The notes below the pieces were generated by a model. That model had not been told where the DNA came from, made no database searches, and saw only the letters and a program-made list of their open reading frames with translations. From the NCBI RefSeq assembly GCF_900110995.1, contig NZ_FOJF01000001.1:4066803-4130802 (forward strand): a stretch of DNA of 64,000 nt, written 5' to 3'. Positions 8,565-17,218 of this stretch are shown here, in pieces. The DNA comes from Chitinophaga sp. YR573 (GTDB taxonomy: Bacteria > Bacteroidota > Bacteroidia > Chitinophagales > Chitinophagaceae). The position numbers and the translations under genes were made by a program. Numbering within the stretch: the first letter of the stretch is position 1; each line of letters opens with the position of its first letter.

Positions 8565-9605
8565 ATGGCCCGTAAAGCGGTATACCTGCTCTCTCTTTTC
8601 TGCCTGTGGTTATTCATCATAGGCAAAGCCGGCAAACCCGGCCCGGAGTACTATACCCTTAAATTGCCAGACAGCCTGCCTAAACCCGTCTACGACTTTT
8701 CAAAGAACCCTTTAACCAAAGAAGGCATAGCCCTTGGCAGATATCTCTTCTACGATCCTAAACTTTCTAAAGACAGCTCCGTTTCCTGTGGCTTCTGTCA
8801 TCAGCAGTTTGCAGCCTTTGGCCACTTCGATCATGCCCTTAGTCATGGTATCATGGGCAGGGTTACCAGTCGCTCCGTACCCACACTCTTCAACCTGATA
8901 TGGCAAAAGGACTTTATGTGGGATGGTGGGGTAAATCATTTAGAAGTACAACCGATATCACCCATCACAAATGAAGATGAAATGGGTATGGATTTAAAAG
9001 AACTGATCACCCGCTTACAAGGAAATAAGACCTATAAAAGGATGTTTAAAGATGCTTTCGGAACAGAAGAAGTTACCAGCCAGAGAATGCTGAAAGCATT
9101 ATCCCAGTTCATGGCTACTATGATCTCCTTTGAATCCAGATATGATAGTGTGAAGAGACATGAACCAGGTGTAACATTCACCGCAGAAGAACAGGGCGGA
9201 TACAAAACTTTTCAGCAAAAATGCGCAGCCTGCCATAAAGAACCTTTCTTCACAGACTTCAGCATGCGTAATAATGGTTTGCCATATCTGCCTTCTATGA
9301 ATGACATTGGCAGAATGAAGATCACTAATAACACAGCAGACTATCTCAAGTTTAAAGTACCTTCTTTACGTAATGTACTGGTAAGCTCGCCCTATATGCA
9401 TGACGGACGTTTCTTTGATATTTTCCAGGTATTTGCCATGTACGATCATGGGCAGGAGAAAGGGAATACAATAGATCTTTTGTTGAAAAATGGGATCCCT
9501 CTAAGTGAAAAGGAACAAAGACAATTGTACATGTTCCTTAACACTTTAACGGATAAAAAATTTATCAATAATAAAGATCTGAAAGAGATAATGATCGAAG
9601 ATTAA
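8565..9605 (+). CDS. MauG/MbnH-type di-haem cytochrome c peroxidase
   Basis: 346 residues. An N-terminal hydrophobic segment (5-20) acts as export signal or anchor. Two haem c sites are visible, CGFCH at 75-79 and CAACH at 221-225, the layout of bacterial cytochrome c peroxidase/MauG proteins. Exported to the periplasm. The start codon lies one base after the MbnP-like stop, so the two are almost certainly translationally coupled. MbnH enzymes of this family oxidise a Trp in MbnP; an ordinary peroxide-scavenging CcpA is the alternative. The gene is followed after 4 bases by a convergent gene. Confidence 0.9.
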   Translation: MARKAVYLLSLFCLWLFIIGKAGKPGPEYYTLKLPDSLPKPVYDFSKNPLTKEGIALGRYLFYDPKLSKDSSVSCGFCHQQFAAFGHFDHALSHGIMGRVTSRSVPTLFNLIWQKDFMWDGGVNHLEVQPISPITNEDEMGMDLKELITRLQGNKTYKRMFKDAFGTEEVTSQRMLKALSQFMATMISFESRYDSVKRHEPGVTFTAEEQGGYKTFQQKCAACHKEPFFTDFSMRNNGLPYLPSMNDIGRMKITNNTADYLKFKVPSLRNVLVSSPYMHDGRFFDIFQVFAMYDHGQEKGNTIDLLLKNGIPLSEKEQRQLYMFLNTLTDKKFINNKDLKEIMIED

Positions 9606-9609
9606 AAAA

Positions 9610-11799
9610 CTACAAGTGCCATTTATTGATTAATGCATTCACACTTTCCTTATAAGATTTCAGGTCAGCAATTGTCTGCTGAATAAAACTATTACTTTCC
9701 AGTTTCCCTGTTACTGCATCCATCTCCGCATTGTTCTCATACGTCATCTTACGGAAAGGATTCTGATAATCCTTCTCACGGGAGCGATAAATATTATCTG
9801 TAATCAGTTCCTGAGTAGCAACAGAAGATAACAGAGATTCTTTTAAATAAGCAGAAGTAAAATCTTTTTTTCCTTGTATAAACAAGAGAGAACCTATAGC
9901 ATGTTGTAATTTATCAACCGGATATTGTTCTCCTATCTGCCGGTAGTTTTCATGCAACTGGTCCCAGCCATTAATTTTTCCACTACGGATATTATCTTTC
10001 AGTAATTGTAATGTAGATGCGCGCATCAGCTGTCCGCCTACATTGCACCATGGCCCGCGTTCCGCAGCATTGGCAATAGTTTGCAATGATTCAAAAGAAG
10101 CATCAGGATGTGTATGAAGATAACTGAAGATATTACGCACCGCATATAAATTAATCAGTTCCCGGAACAAAGGATAACTCCTGTGTACTTTGAGTAATTC
10201 TGTTTTACGGCTGCTGTTCTCTACCTTCTCAGCATATATTTTCAGATGACTTACTTCTTCAATATTATTCAGTAATAACTCACGTCCTTTCTGACGATAA
10301 TCCAGCGTATCATCTTCCTTTGCATACCATGCTTTACCTACAGCTACTTCCATCAGTTCCATCGCATGAATCATCTCTTCCACACTATCCGGGGCCAGAT
10401 AATCATACTCTATCAACTGTGTTTTATCCGTACGTTTATCACGGTCCATATGTTTCCAGGAATTACGGGCCAGTGCATACATGTTATGCAAAAACCAGTA
10501 GCCTGTCATAATCTTCAGACTATTATGCTGTTCATCATTCAGGACTAAACTAAACGGAAAAGGGATATCCATCTCCGACATATAATTGCCTTTGGCAATC
10601 AGTGTAAAACTGGCGAACCTTGAATTATGTTTTAAGCTCACACACAATCCTGGCCAGAATCCGCGCCCTGCAACAATCTCACCATCTGCTCCACGCGAAT
10701 TATGATTAGACCCGATAGTTGCACCAGCTGCCATATTGCTCTGTCCCATGATTAACGCAGCACATAAAAAAGAGTTATTATGATGTTGCTCATGTGCCGG
10801 GAAGATCAGTGAATTCAAAACTTCACAGCAAGAGATCGTTGAATTATTCCCAAGATAAGAGTTGATCAGACGTGCACCATATTTCAGCTGTGAATGAGAC
10901 GCCATAACAAAACGTACCGCCTTCACACCATAAAAGACACGGCATCCGTAACCCACTACACCATTCACTAACTCACACCCTTCGCCTATCTGTGTAGTCG
11001 CATCTGCAGAACTATTGATCGTTACATTCTTTATTTTATTCGCACCTTTCAGATAAGCGTCTGTGCCGATAGTAACATCTTTAATAATCTTCACGTTCTT
11101 GATCACACAGCGATCTCCCACCATGCCATAATATCCGCGCTTTTTATCAAACTGTTTTTCTGTAAATGCTTTAAACTTCGACTGAAGGCTCTCGTCATCC
11201 CTGTTACGCGTCCACAGCCAGGCATCGCCCGGCAGCATGCCATCAAAAGGCATTACACTACGTCCCCCATTTTCATTGCATAACTCCAGCCAGATCCGCA
11301 CATTTTCCGGTTCACCTTCTTTCACAATACCATTCCCGAATTTAGCATGATCTGTAGTAGCCATTTCATTTACGTTACAGATCATCACTTCATTACCAAT
11401 GATGTAATGAGAGAGGAAATGTACGTTGTGAACAACTACATTATCGCCGAAGTCGCAGGAAGAAATAGTGCTGTTATATAAGCCTACAGGCTGTCGCAGG
11501 TTATGGAATTCTAAATAATAAGGTTCCAGTTTACCGATACGTACCATCCCGAAAAAATGGCAGTGCTTTACTAGTTGAGGATTAAATGCATCAGCAACAA
11601 AGATATTATTCCAGTCGTCTGAAGTATTATCATTTCTTACCAGTGTCTCTATTTCCATCGCAGACAGCTGACGGTAAACAATCTCATTGCCCGACTGCTT
11701 ATTACGCAGATAATATTCATCTTTCCCGTCAGGCAGGTAAGAGGCTGCTACAAAATTATAACCTAACTCTTTGAGCGGTTTTTTCTGTATCAGGTTCAT
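9610..11799 (-). CDS. DUF4954 family left-handed beta-helix protein
   Basis: 729 residues, cytoplasmic (no signal peptide). The first two thirds show repeating short hydrophobic strands with I/V-G-N patterns, e.g. GDNVVVHNVHFLSHYIIG around 119 and IGTDAYLKGANKIKNVTI around 245, typical of hexapeptide beta-helix acyl- or nucleotidyl-transferases. The C-terminal third is mainly helical. It matches the DUF4954 family conserved across Bacteroidota. It lies 27 bases downstream of glmS on the same strand, hence probably co-transcribed, suggesting a role in amino-sugar or UDP-sugar metabolism. No enzyme function is established from the sequence. Confidence 0.8.
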   Translation of the reverse strand: MNLIQKKPLKELGYNFVAASYLPDGKDEYYLRNKQSGNEIVYRQLSAMEIETLVRNDNTSDDWNNIFVADAFNPQLVKHCHFFGMVRIGKLEPYYLEFHNLRQPVGLYNSTISSCDFGDNVVVHNVHFLSHYIIGNEVMICNVNEMATTDHAKFGNGIVKEGEPENVRIWLELCNENGGRSVMPFDGMLPGDAWLWTRNRDDESLQSKFKAFTEKQFDKKRGYYGMVGDRCVIKNVKIIKDVTIGTDAYLKGANKIKNVTINSSADATTQIGEGCELVNGVVGYGCRVFYGVKAVRFVMASHSQLKYGARLINSYLGNNSTISCCEVLNSLIFPAHEQHHNNSFLCAALIMGQSNMAAGATIGSNHNSRGADGEIVAGRGFWPGLCVSLKHNSRFASFTLIAKGNYMSEMDIPFPFSLVLNDEQHNSLKIMTGYWFLHNMYALARNSWKHMDRDKRTDKTQLIEYDYLAPDSVEEMIHAMELMEVAVGKAWYAKEDDTLDYRQKGRELLLNNIEEVSHLKIYAEKVENSSRKTELLKVHRSYPLFRELINLYAVRNIFSYLHTHPDASFESLQTIANAAERGPWCNVGGQLMRASTLQLLKDNIRSGKINGWDQLHENYRQIGEQYPVDKLQHAIGSLLFIQGKKDFTSAYLKESLLSSVATQELITDNIYRSREKDYQNPFRKMTYENNAEMDAVTGKLESNSFIQQTIADLKSYKESVNALINKWHL

Positions 11800-11826
11800 T
11801 CGCTTTGGTGTTAAAAGGATGTAAAA

Positions 11827-13662
11827 CTATTCTACTGTCACAGACTTTGCCAGGTTCCTTGGTTTATCTACGTCAAAACCTTTCAGTACGCCTATATGAT
11901 AAGCCAGCAGCTGCAGCGGAATAACAGAGAGGATAGGTGCTACCAGTTCATCTGCTTCCGGTACCATGATGATATCATCGGCCATACCCGGAATTACCTG
12001 GTCGCCTTCTGTAACAACGGCTATTACCTTGCCTTTACGGGCCTTGATTTCCTGGATGTTGGAGACTACCTTTTCATAGTAGCTGTCGCGGGTAGCCACA
12101 AATACTACAGGCAGGTTCTCATCCACCAGGGCAATAGGACCATGTTTCATTTCAGCGGCGGGGTAGCCTTCTGCGTGTATGTAGGAGATTTCTTTCAGTT
12201 TCAGGGCACCTTCCAATGCTACCGGGAAGTTATAACCACGTCCAAGGTAGAGGAAGTCGCGGGCATCTTTATATTTAGCCGCTATCTCTTTGATCCTGTC
12301 ATTGAGTTTAAGGACAGCAGCTACTTTCTCAGGAATATGGTCCAGTTCATCTAAAAGATGCTGGAAACGTTGCTGGGTGATACTGCCTTTTACGATGGCC
12401 ACTTTAAGACCGATCAGGCAAAGTACTGCCAGCTGTGCGGTAAATGCTTTGGTACTGGCAACGCCAATCTCCGGACCAGCATGCGTATACGCACCGGCGT
12501 CAGACAAACGTGCAATAGAAGAACCCACCACATTACAAACACCTAAGATGATAGCGCCCTTTTCTTTCGCACTTTCTATCGCCACTAATGTATCCGCAGT
12601 TTCTCCGGATTGTGATACGGCAATGATCACATCACCAGGCCCTACTACCGGGTTGCGGTAGCGGAACTCAGAAGCGTATTCCACTTCTACAGGGATGCGG
12701 CATAGTTCTTCAATCATATACTCTGCAACAAGACCAGCATGCCAGGAAGTACCGCAGGCCACGATAATAATACGTTTGGCCTTACTGAGCATTTCTGCAT
12801 GCTCCCGGATACCACCAATGGTAAGTGTACCATTTTTAGCATCCAGCCTGCCACGTAAGCTGTCGAAGATGGTTTGCGGCTGCTCAAAAATCTCTTTGAG
12901 CATAAAGTGATCATATCCACCTTTCTCAATTGCTGCCAGTTCAATGTCCAGCTTTTGTATATAAGGTGTTTGTCTCTCGTTGGAGATATTCTTCAGTATC
13001 AGTTCATCTGCCTTGATAATCGCTATCTCATAATCATTCACATACACCACTTCTTTGGTGTATTCCACGATAGGGGACGCATCTGATGCGAGGAAGTGTT
13101 CTCCCTTGCCTACGCCTATTACCAGCGGGCTGCCTTTACGGGCAGCAATCAGTGTATCCGGGTTATCTTCATCTACAATAACGATTACGTAAGCGCCTAC
13201 TACTCTTTTTAAAGCAATGCGCAACGCCTCTTCCAGGGTACAGTGATTACTTTTCTGAATCTCTTCAATGAAGTGAGTCAGTACTTCTGTATCGGTATCA
13301 CTTTTGAAAATATGCCCCTGATTCAGCAATTCCTGTTTCAGTTGTGCATAGTTTTCTATAATCCCGTTATGGATCATAGCCAGTTTACCATTGCCGGAAA
13401 CGTGTGGGTGAGAGTTACGGTCACTTGGTTCTCCGTGGGTAGCCCAGCGGGTATGACCGATAGCAATATGACTGCGCATATCCTTACCACTTACGTGGTT
13501 TTCCAGTTCAGCCACCTTGCCTTTTTTCTTGTATACCTGCAGGCCGTTATTGATCAGGGCAACACCTGCACTGTCGTAACCTCGGTATTCTAATCGTTTT
13601 AATCCTTTAAGAACGATGGGGTAGGCTTCTCTCTGGCCTATATAAGCGACTATTCCGCACAT
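11827..13662 (-). CDS. glmS: Glutamine-fructose-6-phosphate aminotransferase (isomerising)
   Basis: 611 residues, the usual length. Makes glucosamine-6-phosphate, the entry to peptidoglycan and lipopolysaccharide amino sugars. After Met1 the mature N-terminal Cys2 (CGIVAYIG) is the glutaminase nucleophile; GHTRWATHGEP near residue 72 is the glutamine site. Two SIS domains follow (ACGTSWHAGLVAEY near 300; LGRGYNFPVALEGALKLKE near 475), and the C-terminus ends DKPRNLAKSVTVE as in the family. Upstream 178 bases to the divergent gene hold its promoter; I see no glmS ribozyme there. Confidence 0.97.
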   Translation of the reverse strand: MCGIVAYIGQREAYPIVLKGLKRLEYRGYDSAGVALINNGLQVYKKKGKVAELENHVSGKDMRSHIAIGHTRWATHGEPSDRNSHPHVSGNGKLAMIHNGIIENYAQLKQELLNQGHIFKSDTDTEVLTHFIEEIQKSNHCTLEEALRIALKRVVGAYVIVIVDEDNPDTLIAARKGSPLVIGVGKGEHFLASDASPIVEYTKEVVYVNDYEIAIIKADELILKNISNERQTPYIQKLDIELAAIEKGGYDHFMLKEIFEQPQTIFDSLRGRLDAKNGTLTIGGIREHAEMLSKAKRIIIVACGTSWHAGLVAEYMIEELCRIPVEVEYASEFRYRNPVVGPGDVIIAVSQSGETADTLVAIESAKEKGAIILGVCNVVGSSIARLSDAGAYTHAGPEIGVASTKAFTAQLAVLCLIGLKVAIVKGSITQQRFQHLLDELDHIPEKVAAVLKLNDRIKEIAAKYKDARDFLYLGRGYNFPVALEGALKLKEISYIHAEGYPAAEMKHGPIALVDENLPVVFVATRDSYYEKVVSNIQEIKARKGKVIAVVTEGDQVIPGMADDIIMVPEADELVAPILSVIPLQLLAYHIGVLKGFDVDKPRNLAKSVTVE

Positions 13663-13840
13663 ATATGTTTCTCAATTTTTTACATGGATCAGCGTGCAAT
13701 ATGGCTAAAATATGTGAATTCTGTACAAACAATAGGGAAAATAGTCTTATAATAACGAAATGAGAGTCATGTGATTAACGTCATTTACCTGGCAAATTAT
13801 AAAAATCGTAATTTGTCGAAGTATTGAACCAGCGAATCCT

Positions 13841-14401
13841 ATGAGGCATTATATCATCTTATTGTTGTCATGTTGTTTGGCCTGTGAGCAGCCAGTTCCG
13901 GTAAAGGAGCCTGTCCCGCTGACGGATGACAGTACCTTTCTTACCGGTACTTTTTTCCTGGTACGCCATGCAGAACAATTACCCGGTTATGATTCCTCTT
14001 TAACAGAAACAGGGTTCCGCCGTGCAGGAGATTTATACCGCTTCCTGAAAGATTCGGCTATACAGAAGATCTATATCACTCCCTTTTTACGCAGTCTTCA
14101 AACAGCAGATTCCCTGCGGGCATATAAGAATGTGGATACAGCCTCTTATAACCCTGATTCTACCGGGGAAGGACTGATTTATGAGATTACCCGTCATGAC
14201 GACTGGGGCAAGCGTCTGCTCATCATAGGGCAGGGCAACACAGTAGCCTCCGTGATGCGATCCTTAAAGGCAAAGCCTCCGGCAGACACTGTCAGTTATT
14301 CAGATATGTTTTTAATAAGGAAATACAGGGATAGCGTGAAGAGCAGGAAAATCAGCTACAGCAGTATCCCTTCCATCAAAGCAAAAGCCACGGAGAAGTA
14401 A
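13841..14401 (+). CDS. Histidine-phosphatase-family lipoprotein with a substituted catalytic His
   Basis: 186 residues. Lipobox at the N-terminus (LLSCCLAC), so a lipid-anchored envelope protein is predicted. The phosphoglycerate-mutase-like fold is recognisable: the RHAE motif at 42-45 holds the phospho-accepting His43, TPFLRSLQTAD at 80-90 holds the second phosphate-binding Arg, and Glu110 may be the acid. The second catalytic His, normally in a GHSNT-like motif, is Gln131 here (IIGQGNTVASV, codon CAG). Its 3' end overlaps the convergent mgtE by 46 bases. It may be a phosphate-binding or greatly slowed enzyme. Family assignment is firm; activity doubtful. Confidence 0.82.
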   Translation: MRHYIILLLSCCLACEQPVPVKEPVPLTDDSTFLTGTFFLVRHAEQLPGYDSSLTETGFRRAGDLYRFLKDSAIQKIYITPFLRSLQTADSLRAYKNVDTASYNPDSTGEGLIYEITRHDDWGKRLLIIGQGNTVASVMRSLKAKPPADTVSYSDMFLIRKYRDSVKSRKISYSSIPSIKAKATEK

Positions 14402-15732
14402 ATCAGGAGCCCTGTTACATCCACCAGTGTAGCCACAAAAGGAGCCGAAGACGTGGCGGGGTCAGCCCCCAGACGTTTCAGGATCAATGGCAGCATAGAG
14501 CCCGAAAGGGTACCCCATAATACCACTCCGATAAGTGACAGTCCTACGGTAATGCCTATCAGAACAGAATGGGCACCATAGGTATGAAAGAAGGAGTTCC
14601 AGAGAAGGATACGGATAAAGCCTATCAGTCCCAGTACACTACCCAGCATCAATCCGGAAAGGATTTCCCTGCGCATGACACGCCACCAGTCTTCAATGGT
14701 GATTTCACCCAGGGCCATGGCCTGTATAATCAGGGTAGATGCCTGGGAACCGCTGTTACCACCACTGGAGATAATGAGTGGTACAAACAGGGCCAGCACT
14801 ACAGCTTTGGCAATTTCATCCTCAAAGAAGCCCATGGCGGTGGCAGTAAGCATTTCTCCTATAAAGAGAATTACCAGCCAGCCTATTCGTTTCTTCACCA
14901 GCTTCATGAGGGGAATATCGAGGTAAGGTTCATCCAGCGCTTCGGTACCACCTATCTTCTGGATATCCTCTGTATGTTCTTCATTGGCAATCCACAACAT
15001 GTCATCGATGGTCACAATACCCAGCAGAATGCCTTCATCGTCTACAACCGGCAGGGCCACACGGTTTTCCATACGGAATACCTGGATGGCTTCTTCCTGT
15101 TCATCGTTCACATGCAGGGCTACAAAGCGGTCATCCATCAGCGTATGCACAACGGTGTTGGTCGCCACCAGCAGGAATTCCCTGATACGGAAGTCATCTA
15201 TCAGCTTGCCTTTTTCATCTACGACATAGATCACGTCTATGGTTTCACTGTCCTTCCCATATTCACGGATATAATCAAGCACCTGCTTTACCGTCCATTC
15301 TTCCCGGACAGCGATATAGTCCGGGTTCATGATACGGCCTACGCTGGTTTCATGATATCCCAGCAGGCTGAGGGTAATTTTCCGCTCTTCAGGGTCCAGT
15401 AGTTTGATCAGCTCTTTCACCACGTCACTATGCAGCTCTCCGAGGAAAGCTGTACGGTCATCCGCAGGCAGTTCATTCAGCAGTTCAGCTACTTTCGCTG
15501 CCGGCAGCTCATGAATCACATCTTCCTGTGCATGGAACTCCAGTATCCTGAAGGCCGCAGCAGCACGCCCCAGGGAGAGATTGTTGATGATAATACCAGC
15601 CTGCTCCGGTAACTCATGAATGAGTTCGGCCACATCTGTAATGAGCTGATCGTCCAGGTAAACCTTTAATTCCTGGTAGTTATGCTCATTGACCAGCGTT
15701 TCGAATTTTTCCAGTAAAGCTTCATTTTCCAT
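14356..15732 (-). CDS. mgtE: Magnesium transporter MgtE
   Basis: 458 residues, standard architecture. An N-terminal MgtE domain (about 1-125, helical repeats) is followed by two CBS domains (about 130-250) that sense Mg2+ in the family, then a five-helix membrane domain from about residue 285. The membrane part contains the conserved LFVPLIISSGGNSGSQASTL pore region and the C-terminal DPATSSAPFVATLVDVTGL. Imports Mg2+ through the inner membrane. Its last 46 bases overlap the 3' end of the convergent phosphatase-like gene. The bestrophin-family gene lies 50 bases upstream on the same strand. Confidence 0.95.
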   Translation of the reverse strand: MENEALLEKFETLVNEHNYQELKVYLDDQLITDVAELIHELPEQAGIIINNLSLGRAAAAFRILEFHAQEDVIHELPAAKVAELLNELPADDRTAFLGELHSDVVKELIKLLDPEERKITLSLLGYHETSVGRIMNPDYIAVREEWTVKQVLDYIREYGKDSETIDVIYVVDEKGKLIDDFRIREFLLVATNTVVHTLMDDRFVALHVNDEQEEAIQVFRMENRVALPVVDDEGILLGIVTIDDMLWIANEEHTEDIQKIGGTEALDEPYLDIPLMKLVKKRIGWLVILFIGEMLTATAMGFFEDEIAKAVVLALFVPLIISSGGNSGSQASTLIIQAMALGEITIEDWWRVMRREILSGLMLGSVLGLIGFIRILLWNSFFHTYGAHSVLIGITVGLSLIGVVLWGTLSGSMLPLILKRLGADPATSSAPFVATLVDVTGLLIYFSVAFALMEGILL

Positions 15733-15782
15733 ATTCCAAAAGGCTGTCAGTGAGCGAAATTAAACAAAGTTGAGGTGCTACA

Positions 15783-16652
15783 TTACAATATCTCTGCCAC
15801 ATGTTTGCGTATGTTGGCTGAAATGGTGTCTGTAGGCAGGTCATTGGCATCAAAACCAAAAGGGTCCTCGATTTCTTCTGCAATCAGCTCAAGACTGGCC
15901 AATACATAAAAAACGAATACTACTACGGGTATGATCAGGTAACCAACAGTGAACACATAACCAAGGGGCAGGGTCATCACATAAAAGAAAATAAATTTCT
16001 TAATGAAAACGCTGTACGAAAATGGGATAGGGGTGTTCCTGATGCGTTCACAGGCGCCACATATATCGGTAAAGGCTTGTAATTCATGGTTGATGGAGAG
16101 CAGTTGTTCTCCGGAGATCTGTTGCTGGCGGTACAGTTCGTGTATATGTGCCAGTATATGTGCCGCAATCTGGTTAGGGACATGTTTGGTCGTATCTGCC
16201 GTAAAACCGGTAACCGTTTCCAGTTCACCACCAATAAAGTTCATACGCAGATGGTTCTTAAGGGCAAATGCATAATTAGGGATCATTATCCTGAAGTATT
16301 CCCTGGAAGCAGTATTGGTAAGAGGTAGTATGGCGCTTAACTTGATGGCCAGGTTACGGCTGTTGTTCACAAGGGAGCCCCAGTGTTTGCGTCCTTCCCA
16401 CCAGCGGTCATAGGCCGTATTGGTACGGAATACGAGCAGCGTTGATATAACAAAACCCAGCAGAGTGTGTACTATCACGATGTTTTTCAGTTCACTATCG
16501 GCCTTCAGCTTAAAGAAATCCATCTCTATATACGCCACAGCAGCGGAATAGATAGAGAGGCCGATGAACATAGGAGATAGCTTGCGCACGGTATCTCCTT
16601 TATGAAACCGGAAGATGAAAGTAAACCAGGCTTTTGGGTTATAATCGATCAT
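15783..16652 (-). CDS. Bestrophin-family anion channel
   Basis: 289 residues, typical bacterial bestrophin (RFP-TM/UPF0187). N-terminal basic segment, two hydrophobic segments before residue 100 (MFIGLSIYSAAVAYI; IVIVHTLLGFVISTLLVF) followed by the highly conserved RTNTAYDRWWEGRK, then IPFSYSVFIKKFIFFYVMTLP and a second hydrophobic pair near 220-255; the conserved acidic EEIEDPFG lies close to the C-terminus. Probably a homopentameric chloride channel in the inner membrane. It is upstream of mgtE on the same strand and may be co-transcribed with it. Confidence 0.9.
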   Translation of the reverse strand: MIDYNPKAWFTFIFRFHKGDTVRKLSPMFIGLSIYSAAVAYIEMDFFKLKADSELKNIVIVHTLLGFVISTLLVFRTNTAYDRWWEGRKHWGSLVNNSRNLAIKLSAILPLTNTASREYFRIMIPNYAFALKNHLRMNFIGGELETVTGFTADTTKHVPNQIAAHILAHIHELYRQQQISGEQLLSINHELQAFTDICGACERIRNTPIPFSYSVFIKKFIFFYVMTLPLGYVFTVGYLIIPVVVFVFYVLASLELIAEEIEDPFGFDANDLPTDTISANIRKHVAEIL

Positions 16653-16747
16653 GTTTCGTAATTACATTTCCGCAAACCTAAAATTTTTATGTCTGATTTT
16701 GATAACTTCCTGCTTTACCTTTATTTTACGCTTTGTATTATAAAATT

Positions 16748-17137
16748 ATGATCAAACCATATTTATACGTAGATCACACAAAAGGCAAGGGCCGGGGGGT
16801 ATTCACAAAAGAAAACATTCCTGCAGGTACCCGCATAGAAACCTCACCTGTACTGGTTTTATCTTATGATGATACACAAACGGTGGATACAACCAAGTTG
16901 CATAACTATATCTTCCTCTGGGGAGCACGTGAAACGCGTTCCTGTATCGCACTCGGTTTTTGTTCCATCTACAACCATGCTTACGAGCCCAATTGTGAGT
17001 ACGAAATGGACTTTGATGAAGAAACCATGAGTATCATCACCCGTAAAGAAATTAAAAAGGGAGAGGAACTCAGCATCAACTACAACGGAGACGTCACAGA
17101 CACATCCCCCGTTTGGTTCGACGTCCGTAAAAAATAA
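16748..17137 (+). CDS. Small SET-domain protein
   Basis: 129 residues from ATG 16748; the upstream in-frame TTG at 16733 is less likely. An almost bare SET domain: the GKGRGVFTKENIPAGTRIE start (residues 14-32), the SIYNHAYEPNCEY motif near 78 (equivalent to the NHS/C-x-N motif at the methyl-donor site), and the GEELSINYN segment near 110 (catalytic Tyr region). No pre-SET or post-SET zinc motif. SET proteins transfer a methyl group from S-adenosylmethionine to protein lysines; the target is unknown. The gene stands alone between divergent bestrophin and the hut regulator. Confidence 0.85.
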   Translation: MIKPYLYVDHTKGKGRGVFTKENIPAGTRIETSPVLVLSYDDTQTVDTTKLHNYIFLWGARETRSCIALGFCSIYNHAYEPNCEYEMDFDEETMSIITRKEIKKGEELSINYNGDVTDTSPVWFDVRKK

Positions 17138-17174
17138 ACCAAAAATTAAAGGAATTGAGAAATTCCTTATTATT

Positions 17175-17210
17175 GTATTAAATTATGTAAGTGCTTATAT
17201 AATTTAATAC
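17175..17210. promoter_or_regulatory. Near-perfect palindrome, probable MarR operator
   Basis: Arms 17175-17191 (GTATTAAATTATGTAAG) and 17194-17210 are complementary over 17 positions with one G-T pair, separated by TG. The site ends 8 bases before the marR start codon, with no T-run after it. This fits an autoregulatory operator for the MarR protein controlling marR-hutHUI. Binding is inferred. Confidence 0.7.
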
Positions 17211-17218
17211 CCTGCGTT

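Noticed and set aside
13663..13840. glmS ribozyme upstream of glmS
   Set aside because: The region has no recognisable ribozyme core and such ribozymes are mainly found in Gram-positive bacteria.
14569..15402. 277-codon open frame opposite mgtE
   Set aside because: Antisense shadow of a clear membrane-transporter gene, with no recognisable motif.
16926..16935. CACGTGAAAC resembling half of a parS site
   Set aside because: Only one half matches the palindrome; the other half is GGGAG, and it lies inside the SET gene.
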